Origin: an uncultured Anaerococcus sp.
Lineage (GTDB): Bacteria; Bacillota; Clostridia; Tissierellales; Peptoniphilaceae
Reading direction: 5' to 3'
Assembly (NCBI RefSeq): GCF_943908415.1
Contig: NZ_CALTSY010000001.1
Span: forward strand, 1-64,000
DNA length: 64,000 nt
A program made the translations under genes and the position numbers. Below, piece by piece: positions 34,082 to 43,866 of the stretch. A model generated the notes under the pieces. The model searched no databases and was not told the origin of the DNA. It saw only the letters and a list, made by a program, of their open reading frames with translations. The stretch's first letter is position 1. Every line of letters begins with the position of its first letter.

Positions 34082-36700
34082 TTACTTTTTATCTTTACTA
34101 TAGAAGGTTTCCTTCATAGGGAAATCCCTTCTAAGCTTACCATCCAATTTATAGTAAGCTCCTTGCACAGCTGAAGCTATTGGTATAGTGGAGATTTCTC
34201 CTACTCCTTTTGCCCCAAAGGCTCTATCTAAAAGTTCATCGTCTGATTTGCTTACAAAAATAGCATTTATTTCGGGAACCATTGGAGCTCTCCAAAGACC
34301 CAAAGTACCATATTTAGCCTTAACTACAGACCTATCTAATTTAAAGTCTTCTGTTAGAGCATAACCAAGCCCCATAACTACTCCACCTTCAACTTGACCT
34401 TCTATAGCTAAAGGATTGATAACTTTGCCTGCATCAAAAGCTGCATCTATACTCCTTATGCTTCCATCATCGTTTAATATAACAAGATTTGTTGAAAATC
34501 CATAAGCTATATGAGATTTAGGATTTTCTTTTTCAGAATTAAGTGGGTCTGTTGGATCAAAATACTCATGGAAGTATTCTTTGCCATCTAAATCTTCTAG
34601 ACTAGCAGTTTTTAAATCAGCCTTTAATTTTTCACTAACTTTTTTAATAGCTTCACCAGAAATCAAAGTTTGTCTTGAACCAGATGATGTTCCTGAATCT
34701 GGTGAATTCTCTGAATTTGGTTGCATTATATCTATTTTATTTAATGGTAATTCTAATACGTCAGCAACCATTTGAGCAAACACTGTTTGAGCTCCTTGAC
34801 CTAAGTCACTTGCTGCACAATATAACTCAACTCTACCATCATTAACTACTAGCTTTGCTCTACCCTTATCAGGTAAGCCTACTCCAACTCCTGCATTTTT
34901 CATTGCACAGGCAATACCAGCCCTATCTTTGTTGGCATAATATTTATCCTTGATAGCATCAAGTGTTTCGACTAAAGCTGTAGATGAATCAGCTATTTGT
35001 CCATTTGGCAATACTTCTCCTGGTCTAATTGCATTTTTATATCTAATTTGAAATGGATCGAGTCCTGCCTTTTCTGCTAAAAGGTTAATATTACTTTCTA
35101 GTGCAAAATTAGACTGACATACACCAAAACCTCTAAATGCTCCTGCAGGCGGATTGTTTGTATAATAACCATAGCCATCTATTTTTGTATTTTCGTAATG
35201 GTATGGTCCAACTGAATGTGTACAAGCTCTTTCTAATACGGGCCCGCAAAGAGATGCATAAGCTCCTGTATCCATTTTTATTGTAGCTTGCATTGCTAAA
35301 AAATTTCCTTCTTCATCACAGCCAAGCTTAAATTTAGCTTTCATAGGATGTCTTTTTGGATGAAATTTTAGAGAGTCATCTCTGGATAGTTTTATTTTAA
35401 CTTTTATTTGGTATTTATAGGCTGCTAATGCTGCAATATGTTGGACTGACATATCTTCTTTACCACCAAATCCACCACCTATAAGTTTGTTCTCTACTAC
35501 CACCCTATTTGGCTCATCTAGCCATCCAAACATTATTAGAGTTTCTTTTCTAGTATCATAAACTGATTGGTCTGTAGTATAGATTTTTACACCATTTTTA
35601 TAAGGTTCGGCTATGGCACATTCTGGTTCAAGAAAAGCATGTTCGGTAAAAGGAGTAGAATATTCTTCCTCAACTATATAAGCACATTTTTCAAAGGCAG
35701 CATCAGAATCACCACGACTTACATGCCTTTCTTGACAAATGTTTCCTGTGGAGTGTACTAAAGGAGCATCAGCTTTTTCTGCTTCTTCAATAGAAGAAAC
35801 TGTCTCTAGCTCTTCGTATTCTATTTCTACAAGTTTTTTAGCTTTTTCTAAACTTTTCTCATTATTTGCTACAACAAGACATATTGCATCACCTTGGCTT
35901 CTTGTGATATCTCCTTCAGCTATAAAAACATCCCAATCTTGTTGGATATGTCCAACCTTATTATTTGGAACATCCTTAGCTGTTAAAACTCCTATTACAC
36001 CCTCAACTTCAAGTGCTTTAGAATAATCAATTGATAGGATTCTAGCGCGTGGATACTTACTTCTAATAGCTGATGCATAATTCAGGTCTTCTACTTGCAT
36101 ATCATCGACATATTCTCCGATACCTAAAACCTTATCATGAGCATCAATCCTGCTCATTCTATCCCCTACTATGTAGTTTTGCTTATCATCCTTTTCTATC
36201 TCCAATTTGCCATTTAATATTTCAGATGCTAGCTTTATTCCTTTTATAATCTTAACGTAACCAGTACATCTGCATATATTTGACTTAATACCTTCTTTGA
36301 TTTCTTCTTCACTTGGATTAGGATTATTTTTAATGATGGCCATACCACTCATTACCATTCCTGGTGTACAGAAACCACATTGTACTGCACCAACTTTTTC
36401 AAAGGCATAGACAAAGGCATCTTTTTCCTTTTGACTTAAGCCTTCTATAGTTAAAATTTGCTTACCTTTTAGTTTTGATAGCCTTTGTGTACAAGCTGCT
36501 GCTCTCTTATCAGATACTATCACAGTACAAGTTCCACACGCTCCTTGTGAACATCCATCTTTTACTGATGTAATATGGAGGTCATCTCTTAAAAATCTTA
36601 GAAGACTTTTATCCTCATAAGTTTCATAAGTTGTATTGTTAATATTTACTATATATGGCTCTTGATTGTCTATTTTTTCACCAATTAATATATTTGCCAT
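34082..36700 (-). CDS. xdhD: Molybdenum hydroxylase with fused [2Fe-2S] and Mo domains (XdhD-like)
   Basis: An 872-residue fusion: N-terminal [2Fe-2S] domains (C50, C55, C58, C70; C108, C111, C143, C145) followed by the a/b hammerhead and Mo-cofactor domains, ending in the catalytic E835 (KGVGE). It lacks a FAD domain, as E. coli XdhD does (956 residues). It presumably hands electrons to another flavoprotein, for example XdhB or YgfK. It may act on urate, xanthine or hypoxanthine; the direction is unknown. Eight bases after hydA. Confidence 0.88.
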   Translation of the reverse strand: MANILIGEKIDNQEPYIVNINNTTYETYEDKSLLRFLRDDLHITSVKDGCSQGACGTCTVIVSDKRAAACTQRLSKLKGKQILTIEGLSQKEKDAFVYAFEKVGAVQCGFCTPGMVMSGMAIIKNNPNPSEEEIKEGIKSNICRCTGYVKIIKGIKLASEILNGKLEIEKDDKQNYIVGDRMSRIDAHDKVLGIGEYVDDMQVEDLNYASAIRSKYPRARILSIDYSKALEVEGVIGVLTAKDVPNNKVGHIQQDWDVFIAEGDITRSQGDAICLVVANNEKSLEKAKKLVEIEYEELETVSSIEEAEKADAPLVHSTGNICQERHVSRGDSDAAFEKCAYIVEEEYSTPFTEHAFLEPECAIAEPYKNGVKIYTTDQSVYDTRKETLIMFGWLDEPNRVVVENKLIGGGFGGKEDMSVQHIAALAAYKYQIKVKIKLSRDDSLKFHPKRHPMKAKFKLGCDEEGNFLAMQATIKMDTGAYASLCGPVLERACTHSVGPYHYENTKIDGYGYYTNNPPAGAFRGFGVCQSNFALESNINLLAEKAGLDPFQIRYKNAIRPGEVLPNGQIADSSTALVETLDAIKDKYYANKDRAGIACAMKNAGVGVGLPDKGRAKLVVNDGRVELYCAASDLGQGAQTVFAQMVADVLELPLNKIDIMQPNSENSPDSGTSSGSRQTLISGEAIKKVSEKLKADLKTASLEDLDGKEYFHEYFDPTDPLNSEKENPKSHIAYGFSTNLVILNDDGSIRSIDAAFDAGKVINPLAIEGQVEGGVVMGLGYALTEDFKLDRSVVKAKYGTLGLWRAPMVPEINAIFVSKSDDELLDRAFGAKGVGEISTIPIASAVQGAYYKLDGKLRRDFPMKETFYSKDKK

Positions 36701-36708
36701 AAATTCTC

Positions 36709-38082
36709 CTATACAAATTTTCTTTCTATAAACTTTCCCATGCCTTCTTTAGCATAATATCCATCTTGATCTAATAATATTCTTCCCTTGGAAATCAAGG
36801 TATTTAATTTATAATCACTGACAAAGCCTTCATAAGTAGTGTAGTCACAAGCTGAGTGTCTATTTGCTTGACTAATTGCATATGAATCTTTATCAAATAT
36901 TGCTATATCAGCATCTTTTCCAATTTCAATAGAACCTTTTTTGTATCCCAAGCCAAAAATTTCTGCTGGATTTTTAGATAAAAGATCTGATATTCTTACA
37001 AGACTTATTCCTCTTTTAAGTCCTTGTGTAAGTATTACTTCCATTCTTTCTTCTACACCTGGAATACCACCTGGAGCTTCTAAAAAGTTGTCCTTGTAAG
37101 GTAATTTTTCACTTTCATAAAAAAATGGACAGTGGTCTGTAGCAATAACATCAACAGTTCCATCAGCTACAGCATCCCACAAAGCTTCAACATCTTTTTG
37201 TTTTCTTAGTGGAGGCGCACATATATATTTCACACCTTCTGCATTCCCATTTTCCATATATTTATCTTCTGTATATGTTAGGTATTGGGTGCATGTTTCA
37301 CAATATAAATTTCTAACTCCCCTAGCTCTGGCTTTTCTTATCTCATCGACTCCAAGTTTAGAAGAAGTATGAACTATGTATAATTTTGGAAAATCTGCCA
37401 GCTCACTTAAATAAATGAGTCTATTAATAGCTTCTGCCTCAGCCTCTGCTGGTCTTGTCTTTGCATGATAGATAGGATCAAGTTGATTGGCTTTTTGTGC
37501 CTCATCCCTTAATTCTTTTATCATTCCATCATTTTCACAGTGCACACAAACGATAGTTCCTGTTTGCTTAGATTTTTTTAGTATTTTAAGCATACTATCA
37601 TCATCTAATTTTCCACCATAAGTGGTATATATTTTTGTAGAAACTATGCCCTGGTGATAAAGTTTTTCCATTTCATCTAATATATCATCACTAGCCTTTT
37701 GGATAGCACCATGAAAGGAATAGTCTATAACTGCATGATTATCAGCCATATTATGGTATTTTTCTATCATTTCGGAAACTAGAGAATCTTTATCACCAAA
37801 AGCTATATGATCAACTATGCTAGTTGTTCCTCCATAACTTGCAGCCCTTGTACCAGTATAAAAATCATCTATTGATATAAATTTGCCTAGGTCTAAAGAA
37901 AAATGAGTATGTACGTCGACACCTCCAGCCATAACTATTTTATGACTGCCATCTATTATTCTATCTGCTTTTATGTCTAAGTTTTGATCTATATTTTTAA
38001 TTATCTCATCTTTTATATATATATTTTCTTTACTAATTTTATTATCTTTTACAATATTAGCATTTCTTATAAGAATAGACAT
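36709..38082 (-). CDS. hyuA: Dihydropyrimidinase/hydantoinase-like hydrolase
   Basis: A 457-residue amidohydrolase. The start at 38080-38082 is preferred because AAAGGAGA lies before it; a longer frame crosses the palindrome region. Metal motifs: GGVDVHTHFSLDLG (about 53-66), VSTKIYTTYGG carrying the carboxylysine, VCVHCEN and ATDHCPF. It matches HyuA of the E. coli purine locus, thought to open a purine-derived ring such as an imidazolone or ureide. Starts the hyuA-xdhD operon. Confidence 0.88.
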   Translation of the reverse strand: MSILIRNANIVKDNKISKENIYIKDEIIKNIDQNLDIKADRIIDGSHKIVMAGGVDVHTHFSLDLGKFISIDDFYTGTRAASYGGTTSIVDHIAFGDKDSLVSEMIEKYHNMADNHAVIDYSFHGAIQKASDDILDEMEKLYHQGIVSTKIYTTYGGKLDDDSMLKILKKSKQTGTIVCVHCENDGMIKELRDEAQKANQLDPIYHAKTRPAEAEAEAINRLIYLSELADFPKLYIVHTSSKLGVDEIRKARARGVRNLYCETCTQYLTYTEDKYMENGNAEGVKYICAPPLRKQKDVEALWDAVADGTVDVIATDHCPFFYESEKLPYKDNFLEAPGGIPGVEERMEVILTQGLKRGISLVRISDLLSKNPAEIFGLGYKKGSIEIGKDADIAIFDKDSYAISQANRHSACDYTTYEGFVSDYKLNTLISKGRILLDQDGYYAKEGMGKFIERKFV

Positions 38083-38124
38083 ATTATCTCCTTTTATTAT
38101 ATATGGCATGTAACATGTCACAGC

Positions 38125-38155
38125 TGTTATATTTATAACATTTTTGTATATTATA
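38125..38155 (-). promoter_or_regulatory. Promoter and palindromic operator candidate for hyuA-xdhD
   Basis: Minus TATAAT at 38150-38155 with a weak TTTATT -35 17 bases upstream. Nine bases after it is a perfect palindrome, TGTTATA AA TATAACA (38125-38140), covering about +3 to +18. A second imperfect one (TGTGACATGTTACA) lies at 38110-38123. They could be repressor sites. Confidence 0.45.
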
Positions 38156-38194
38156 CTATAATTAAATTTAAAAATAAACAGATATCTTACAAAG

Positions 38195-38251
38195 AAGAGA
38201 TGTTATATATTAAACTACTTCTAAAAATAGTTTAAATTTTTAACATCTCTT
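38195..38251. terminator. Long hairpin after the purine permease
   Basis: Outer arms AAGAGATGTTA (38195-38205) and TAACATCTCTT (38241-38251), inner arms TTAAACTA (38210-38217) and TAGTTTAA (38228-38235). On plus it is followed by five T; on minus by TCTTTG. It sits just past the permease stop and before the hyuA promoter. Confidence 0.55.
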
Positions 38252-38257
38252 TTTAAT

Positions 38258-39637
38258 CTATTTATCCATTTCCATTCTTTCTCTTTCTTCTTCTTCTATT
38301 GTCTTACTTGGTAAGATAATATTTAAAATAAATACTATAAGAGTAGATAATACTACTGGTGAAGATGTAAACACCATCCTAAACCATTCAGGGAATTTCT
38401 CCAATGCTACTGGATTTAATTGCGTAATACCCATACCCAAAGCAATGGCAAGACCAGTTATAGTAACATTTCTAGTACTCATTTCATCTGAAGTTATTAG
38501 CCTCATACCACTCATAGTAATTTGAGCAAATACCGTAACAGTAGCTCCACCTATTACTGCTTGAGGAACAGAAAGCATAAGTGCACCAAATTTTGGAATA
38601 AAACCTGCAATTAAAATCATAATAGCTGTAATCTTAAGAACAGATCTAGCAACCACTTTTGTTAAGCTTACAATACCTACATTTTGACTGTAAGAGGCTG
38701 TAGGCAATCCACCTATAAAGGCGGCTAGCATATTTATAAGACCGTAAGCCTTAATACCTCCTTCAAGCTCATCTTCAGTTGGTTGTCTATTCATACCACC
38801 TGTTGTAGTTGATGAGAAATCTCCTACAGCTTGTATAGAATTAACTGTAAACATAACTGCCATAGTTAAACAAGCATCCCAATGGAACTCTAGTTTGAAT
38901 GGTAATATCCTTGGAATAGTAATCCAAGCAGCTTGTGAAAGTGCTTCAAAATTTACTATATTAAAAAATAATGATGCTATATATCCACCAATTATACCTA
39001 TAAGTATTGCTGATAATTTGACAATACCCTTACCATACATATTACATATAAGTACTATGACTAAGGTAATTATAGCTACTATCCAGTATTCTTTATTTCC
39101 TTGATTAGGGTTTCCATTTCCCCCTGCCATATAATTTAATGCTACTGAATATAAGGATAAACCAATGGTCAATACTACTGTCCCTGATACCATAGGAGGA
39201 AAGTACTTATACAGTCTTTTAATATTCATACCTACTATAAAGGCAATAATACCTCCTATAATCTGTGCCCCAAAGACTGCTCCCAATCCATATTTCACAG
39301 CTACTGAGGTTATTACAGGTATATAAGCAAATGATGTCCCCATTATCATAGGAAGTTTTGACCCTAATCCCAGCTTTACTATTGGATATAGTTGCAAGAA
39401 AGTTGCAAGAGCTGCTACAAACATTCCAGCTTGAATCAAGTATATGGATTGTTCAGGAGTAAGTGCATATTGTGTATCTTTTAAAGTATTTGTTAAAACT
39501 ATTGCTGGTAAAGTGTTTCCAACAATCATTGCTAGTAAATGCTGTAAAGCTATTGGAAATGCTTTCTTAAACTCAGGTTTACCATCTACATCGAATAAGG
39601 ATGTATTCACATTTTCATGCTTATTATTTTTTTCCAT
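38258..39637 (-). CDS. Nucleobase:cation symporter-2 (xanthine/urate permease)
   Basis: A 459-residue NCS2-family membrane protein with about 14 transmembrane segments. The substrate-site stretches GDFSSTTTGGMNRQP (about 277-291) and SYSQNVGIVSLTKV (about 317-330) are typical for purine carriers (xanthine, urate) rather than uracil carriers. In this locus it should import xanthine or urate. Single gene between hairpins at both ends. Confidence 0.87.
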   Translation of the reverse strand: MEKNNKHENVNTSLFDVDGKPEFKKAFPIALQHLLAMIVGNTLPAIVLTNTLKDTQYALTPEQSIYLIQAGMFVAALATFLQLYPIVKLGLGSKLPMIMGTSFAYIPVITSVAVKYGLGAVFGAQIIGGIIAFIVGMNIKRLYKYFPPMVSGTVVLTIGLSLYSVALNYMAGGNGNPNQGNKEYWIVAIITLVIVLICNMYGKGIVKLSAILIGIIGGYIASLFFNIVNFEALSQAAWITIPRILPFKLEFHWDACLTMAVMFTVNSIQAVGDFSSTTTGGMNRQPTEDELEGGIKAYGLINMLAAFIGGLPTASYSQNVGIVSLTKVVARSVLKITAIMILIAGFIPKFGALMLSVPQAVIGGATVTVFAQITMSGMRLITSDEMSTRNVTITGLAIALGMGITQLNPVALEKFPEWFRMVFTSSPVVLSTLIVFILNIILPSKTIEEEERERMEMDK

Positions 39638-39761
39638 GTTTTTTCCTTTCTTAACTATATTAACTAGATTTAAGAAAACCTTTGCTAAAATACAGCTAAT
39701 ACTTAATTAATTTATTTTATAACTTATATATAAAATTAAATAGTTTGCAACAGTCCCTTAT

Positions 39762-41081
39762 TTATAATTTAGGCCAGATCTCTTTGGCTCTTTGTCTGGA
39801 TTTTGCATGAATGGATGCCCTATCCACTCCAAGGATCTCCTTATCTTTCATAACAAATTTCCCATTTATGATAGTATCTGTAACGCATCTACCTATAAGT
39901 CCAAAAAGAACGTGTCCACCCCAATTATTGGCATTTAATGGTGTTACTGGGTCATAGTCTAATACTATAATATCAGCGTAAGATCCCTCTTCTATACGTC
40001 CTACTGGTCTTTCTAGGTATCTTTCCATAATTAAAGGATTATTTTTAAATTGCATATGAAGAGTTTCTGAAAATCCCTTGGTTGGATCAGCCATTTGATG
40101 AGATAATAATATATTTGAAACTTTCATCGATTCAAACATATCATTAGTGAAGGCATCTGTTCCAAGTCCTACTATTAAGCCATGATTTAACATTTCTAAA
40201 ATAGGAGGACATCCTACGGCATTATTCATATTACTTTCTGGATTAAACACTGCCATTGCATCATGATGTTTTAGTATATCCATCTCTCGATTATTAATAT
40301 GAACGTTATGGACTGATAAAGTTCTAGGGCTAAAAATATCAAAATCTTCAAGACGTTCTACACATCTTTTGCCACTATTTTTTAAACTTATCCATTGATC
40401 ATCAATACCTTCAGCTACATGTATATGATAACCATCATAAACTCCCTGCATAGCATCTCTACATTTATCTAAACTCTCATCTGACATAGTAAAAGATGCG
40501 TGGATACCAAATAAACCACTTAGCATATCATCTCTTTTTTGTGATTCTTTTATCCAATTAATATTTTCAGCTATGCCTTGGTCACGTTTATCTTTGCCAT
40601 CTCTATCTGATACTTCATAGCAAAGGGAAGTTCTAATCCCAACGTCTTTAGCTGCATCAGCTAGGGTAAACAGCGACCCTTCTATGGCACTAGGACCTGA
40701 GTGATGATCTAAAAGTGTTGTTACTCCATTAGAAATTGATTCCATGTAAGTAACGAGTGCATTTAATTTTACATCTTCTAATGTCAATACTTTATCTAAA
40801 GCCCACCATTGATTTTCTAATAGATGTAGAAAATTATCGGTTGGATTTGTTACACTCATACCTCTTGCATAAGTTGAGTATATATGGGAATGGGCGCATA
40901 TTAGCCCAGGCATTATTAGCTTTCCTTTTACATCAACTATTTCTTCATTTGGATATTTTTTTATAATATCATCATAAGAACTAACTTCTTTTATAATATT
41001 ATCTTCTATAACAATAGCTCCATTATCATAAAAGTTGTTGTTCTTGTCATTAGTTATGAGTTTGCCACCTGCTATAATCAT
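39762..41081 (-). CDS. ssnA: Aminohydrolase SsnA
   Basis: A 439-residue amidohydrolase of the chlorohydrolase/guanine-deaminase clan. Metal-site motifs are CAHSHIYSTYARGM (about 57-70), GIHASFTMSD, HVAEGIDD and GLGTDAFTND. It pairs with ygfK in E. coli and in other purine-degrading anaerobes; the substrate is unproven but a deaminase or ring opening role in purine breakdown is the usual proposal. It directly follows ygfK. Confidence 0.87.
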   Translation of the reverse strand: MIIAGGKLITNDKNNNFYDNGAIVIEDNIIKEVSSYDDIIKKYPNEEIVDVKGKLIMPGLICAHSHIYSTYARGMSVTNPTDNFLHLLENQWWALDKVLTLEDVKLNALVTYMESISNGVTTLLDHHSGPSAIEGSLFTLADAAKDVGIRTSLCYEVSDRDGKDKRDQGIAENINWIKESQKRDDMLSGLFGIHASFTMSDESLDKCRDAMQGVYDGYHIHVAEGIDDQWISLKNSGKRCVERLEDFDIFSPRTLSVHNVHINNREMDILKHHDAMAVFNPESNMNNAVGCPPILEMLNHGLIVGLGTDAFTNDMFESMKVSNILLSHQMADPTKGFSETLHMQFKNNPLIMERYLERPVGRIEEGSYADIIVLDYDPVTPLNANNWGGHVLFGLIGRCVTDTIINGKFVMKDKEILGVDRASIHAKSRQRAKEIWPKL

Positions 41082-41090
41082 TAATTGCTC

Positions 41091-43670
41091 CTATTTTAGG
41101 TAAAATTTGTAGTCTTTTTCAATAGTTTCTATAAATCTTCTTGTAGTTTCATCAAGCTTTGGATCATCTAAACCTGTTTCAATTACATTTTTATTAGCTA
41201 ATCTAATCTTATAATTACCCTCAGAGAGTTTCAAAAATCCAGTATTTGTAGAATTTTCAAAGTCAAAATCTGTCCAAAAAACTGTAAACTTATCTTTGTA
41301 AGGTTTACCAATATGTGGACAGAAAGATTCACAGTTACCGCACTCATTGCACATACCATCTATATGCACTATCTGTCTTTGATCTTTGAAGCCTTCCATT
41401 TCTATGGAAACATTAGCTCTATTTGGACAAACTTCTGTACAAATTTCACATATTTTATCACATGATAGACATCTTTTGCTTTCTATTTTGCTATCTTCTG
41501 ATGCTTTTTCTAGCTTAGCTTTTTTATTTATTATATCTTTTCTATCTTCATCATAAGGAATTTCAATAAAGTCGTTATATAAACCTTCTTTAGTTAGTAT
41601 ATCTTTTGCAATTATCTTAGCTGAAGCTATGGCATGGACAATAGACTTCTTGCCCTTTAAGATATCCCCAGCAAAATAGACATTTTCTTTACTTGATTCA
41701 AGTGTATCAAGTAGCGCTGGATTTTTATCGTTAAAATTAATATCTAAATTTTTATAGATGTCAATATTAGTATCTTTTCCAGTTGCTATGATGTAGTACT
41801 TATACTCTTCTTTATAATCATCAAAGTTAGCAGTAAATTCTTTATTGTATTCAATATCTACACCATGTGCTAGGGCAAGTTCAAGGTCTTTTTGGATTAT
41901 ATCCTTATCCACTAGGTTATTTACATATCCATAAGCTTTATCTGTTTTTTCTATGATTTTAACTTCAATACCATTTCTTCTTAAGAAAACTCCTGCTCCA
42001 ATGCCCGCTGGACCTGCACCTATTATTAAAACTTTATTTTTTGTTTTAACTTCCTTTGCTTTTATATTTTTAATAAAATCCTCTTGTGCATTAGATGTAA
42101 CAAGATCTTTGATATCTCTGATTGCAAGCCCTTCTTCATAATCAACTCTTGTACAAGCTTTTTTACAAAAAGTGTAGCATGTTTTTGAAAGTATAGATGG
42201 TGCTGTATTATCTATAGCTATGATTTCCATTGCCTTTCTATAATCTCCATTTTTAGCAAAATTTATATAAGCTGCTACTTGTTGATTGATTGGACATCCA
42301 TCAGTTTGGCATGGAGCATTAAAGCAATCTGTTATAGTTAAATCAGTTTTGCATTTTCTATCTCTAATCTTAACTTTAGGATTTTTCTTATAAGTATCAA
42401 TGCTTGTAAGCTTATTATAAAAATCATCTAGCTTTTCTTGATTCACACCTTTGTAATCACGACCCAAAAGTGGCTCACTAACTTCAGCAAGTTCTTTTAA
42501 TCTATAATATGCACCTGGTTTTAGTAGTGTTGTTGAAACTGTGATAGGTTGATTAAATATCTCAAAAAGTTCGTATATATTTTCTTGATTAGCACCACCA
42601 CAGTAGCTCATTGGTAAACTAGTAGTAAAATAATCAACTAGTTTTTTAGCTACAGATATTGTCAGAGGTAAAAGGGATCTACCAGACATGTACATCTCTT
42701 CTGATGGGAGCTCATTTTTCTTCTGTAAAACTGGCATTGTGTTAGAAAGTTTTACACCAAAAGTTAAATTCTCCTTTTCACCAATCTTTAATAATTCGCT
42801 AAAGATTTTAACAGCATCTTCAAATTTTAAGTCATTGTCAAAATGATGACTATCAAATTTTATGTAAGCAAATCCCAACTTATCCATAATATCTCTTGCA
42901 TAATCATAGCCTACAAGAGTAGGATTACATTTAACATATGTATGTAAGTGTTTTTCTTCTAGAAGATATTTTGCTATTGACTCAATTTCATCTGCTGGAC
43001 ATCCGTGCATGGTTGAAAGAGTGATAGAATTGCAAACCATAGGCTCAATCTTATCAATATCTTCTAAGCTAACATTTTCAAATAAGTCAATATTTTCTCT
43101 TAGATACTTTATAGAATCTTTGTATACATCTAAATTTGAAGCATCCTTTAATCCTTCTAGAAAATCATCGATTTTTTTATCCTTAATACCTTCAAGATTA
43201 TATCCTGCTGACATATTAATAGTAAAATCTTTTTTATCTGCCAGATTAAATTCTTTTGCTAGAACTTGAATTGCTATATGACTTTTTACATATTCTTCTA
43301 GGGCAGATTTTACAGTAAGTTCAGTAGACCACTCACAATTATAGGCTTCATCTTCGCTTAATATACAAGGCTTTGGAATAGCTTTCATTATATCTTCGCC
43401 ATCCATAACTTGAACAGTTTTTAATTCAATATATCTAGCTCCCGCTAAGTAAGAAGAAATTATATTTTGCGCAAGTTGACTATGAGGACCTGCAGCTGGA
43501 CCTACTGCTGAAGAAATCTCTTCATTAAAAACAGTCTTTAGAACTTTACCACTTGTATTTTTATAAAATTTTTCTTTAGGAATTGAAAAACAACTTCCAT
43601 ATCTTTTATATTCGTCAATCGCCCAGTTTATGAGCTTTTCAAATTCTATGGGTCTCATATAATCACTCAT
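41091..43670 (-). CDS. ygfK: YgfK-type iron-sulfur flavoprotein lacking the NAD(P)H domain
   Basis: An 859-residue redox protein. Order: DHOD-like TIM barrel (about 1-400; MHGCPAD 221-227), Fe-S helical domain as in GltD (C440, C449, C454, C459, C498, C502, C506), FAD Rossmann GAGPAG (551-556), then two ferredoxin-type clusters (C734-C748 and C774-C784). In GltD-like proteins and in E. coli YgfK (about 1032 residues) a second Rossmann fold with GGGN/GAGNTAMD lies between the ATG and GD motifs. Here only 35 residues separate ATG (629-631) from AGD (667-669). The frame is continuous. Donor is perhaps ferredoxin. Confidence 0.85.
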   Translation of the reverse strand: MSDYMRPIEFEKLINWAIDEYKRYGSCFSIPKEKFYKNTSGKVLKTVFNEEISSAVGPAAGPHSQLAQNIISSYLAGARYIELKTVQVMDGEDIMKAIPKPCILSEDEAYNCEWSTELTVKSALEEYVKSHIAIQVLAKEFNLADKKDFTINMSAGYNLEGIKDKKIDDFLEGLKDASNLDVYKDSIKYLRENIDLFENVSLEDIDKIEPMVCNSITLSTMHGCPADEIESIAKYLLEEKHLHTYVKCNPTLVGYDYARDIMDKLGFAYIKFDSHHFDNDLKFEDAVKIFSELLKIGEKENLTFGVKLSNTMPVLQKKNELPSEEMYMSGRSLLPLTISVAKKLVDYFTTSLPMSYCGGANQENIYELFEIFNQPITVSTTLLKPGAYYRLKELAEVSEPLLGRDYKGVNQEKLDDFYNKLTSIDTYKKNPKVKIRDRKCKTDLTITDCFNAPCQTDGCPINQQVAAYINFAKNGDYRKAMEIIAIDNTAPSILSKTCYTFCKKACTRVDYEEGLAIRDIKDLVTSNAQEDFIKNIKAKEVKTKNKVLIIGAGPAGIGAGVFLRRNGIEVKIIEKTDKAYGYVNNLVDKDIIQKDLELALAHGVDIEYNKEFTANFDDYKEEYKYYIIATGKDTNIDIYKNLDINFNDKNPALLDTLESSKENVYFAGDILKGKKSIVHAIASAKIIAKDILTKEGLYNDFIEIPYDEDRKDIINKKAKLEKASEDSKIESKRCLSCDKICEICTEVCPNRANVSIEMEGFKDQRQIVHIDGMCNECGNCESFCPHIGKPYKDKFTVFWTDFDFENSTNTGFLKLSEGNYKIRLANKNVIETGLDDPKLDETTRRFIETIEKDYKFYLK

Positions 43671-43694
43671 AGTAAACTCCTTTAATTAAAATGT

Positions 43695-43785
43695 AATGTT
43701 AAAACTAAAAATTTCATATTTTATTAACTTTTAACATTAAATATGTATTAATCCTAAGGGACAAGCTATGATAAATCTGTCCCTT
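43695..43785. promoter_or_regulatory. Two inverted repeats upstream of ygfK
   Basis: In the 196-base arcC-ygfK gap, AAGGGACA (43756-43763) pairs with TGTCCCTT (43778-43785) across 14 bases, and AATGTTAAAA (43695-43704) pairs with TTTTAACATT (43729-43738) across 24 bases. Both are perfect. No T run follows the first, so it is not a clear terminator; either could be an operator or a transcript structure. The rest of the gap is AT-rich. Confidence 0.4.
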
Positions 43786-43866
43786 AATTGAAATAATTTA
43801 ATTGTTATATATTTATAAAAACTAGCATATATATAAACTTATATTATGTAATTTATATAATATTAT

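Noticed and set aside
37984..38235. A plus-strand small membrane protein.
   Set aside because: It is AT-rich, lacks a ribosome-binding site, and overlaps hairpins and the hyuA promoter; it is a chance frame.
38195..38251. An insertion-element end or attachment site.
   Set aside because: It is a simple hairpin with no transposase, target duplication or integrase nearby.
39638..39761. A purine riboswitch before the permease.
   Set aside because: The conserved core sequences of the purine aptamer are not visible in this 124-base leader.
43756..43785. A rho-independent terminator of arcC.
   Set aside because: No T run follows on either strand, and it lies about 80 bases past the stop, so terminator status is not supported.
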